A DNA stretch of 20,676 nt from a virus: positions 1-20,676 of IMG/VR virus record IMGVR_UViG_3300010371_000624. One strand, written 5' to 3'. Position numbers and translations under genes: made by a program. Positions 20,617 to 20,676 of the stretch are shown here, one piece after another. The notes under the pieces were generated by a model, which did not search any database, was not told where the DNA came from, and worked only from the letters and a program-made list of their open reading frames with translations. The stretch's first letter is position 1. Every line of letters begins with the position of its first letter.

Positions 20617-20676
20617 TTACTCTGGTGCTGGCCGCGCTGTGGTTCGCCACGATGCCGCCGGTGCATCGCACGCCGC
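20613..20676 (+). CDS. Partial gene after the regulator
   Basis: A frame opens with GTG at 20613, overlapping the regulator's TGA (GTGA), and runs off the window. The visible 21 residues (ITLVLAALWFATMPPVHR) are hydrophobic at the start, as in a signal peptide or TM anchor. Coupled to the regulator, hence in the same rightward unit. Only a fragment is visible. Confidence 0.45.
   Translation, partial: MITLVLAALWFATMPPVHRTP

Overview
The window is part of a tailed phage (podovirus-like) or prophage genome from a high-GC proteobacterial host. A Xanthomonas/Stenotrophomonas- or Burkholderia-like host is plausible, but nothing here fixes the genus. Genes are packed with 1-4 nt stop/start overlaps. 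They form two converging transcription units plus the start of a third, divergent one at the right end.

Left, + strand (1-9866): the end of a giant virion protein with a HExxH zincin motif (cut by the window edge), a T7-type tail fibre, then a run of small genes. These include two single-TM proteins, a 43-residue protein, a holin-like protein, a family 19 (chitinase-like) endolysin and a three-TM holin. This is the late structural/lysis end.

Middle, - strand (9863-17275, read right to left): the replication/recombination module. Its order in transcription is a 115-aa protein, a DUF2800 Cas4/RecB-like nuclease, a DUF2815 ssDNA-binding protein, four very small proteins, a family A DNA polymerase with proofreading exonuclease, a VRR-NUC nuclease, an SNF2-type helicase and a phage Dam-type adenine methyltransferase. 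The two units meet tail to tail on a shared CTAG that supplies both stop codons.

Right, - strand (17353-20098): a leftward early unit of small accessory genes, mostly of unknown function. Three 56-58 nt elements shaped like integron attC sites lie between genes at a spacing of about 316 nt, so that two single-gene units look like integron cassettes inside the phage early region. This is the most unusual observation in the window.

Right end, + strand (20230 onward): a small HTH regulator with a Cys cluster, divergent from the early unit, followed by a partial gene. The 131-bp divergent region holds a leftward and a rightward sigma70-type promoter with extended -10 boxes. A palindrome TAGCA-NN-TGCTA over the leftward promoter is found again over a predicted promoter in front of the replication operon at 17.3 kb. 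This suggests one regulator controls both leftward units. Only the right-end regulator and switch-like region hint at a temperate lifestyle; no integrase is visible. No tRNA, rRNA, CRISPR or insertion sequence was found, and no gene-free stretch exceeds 300 bases.
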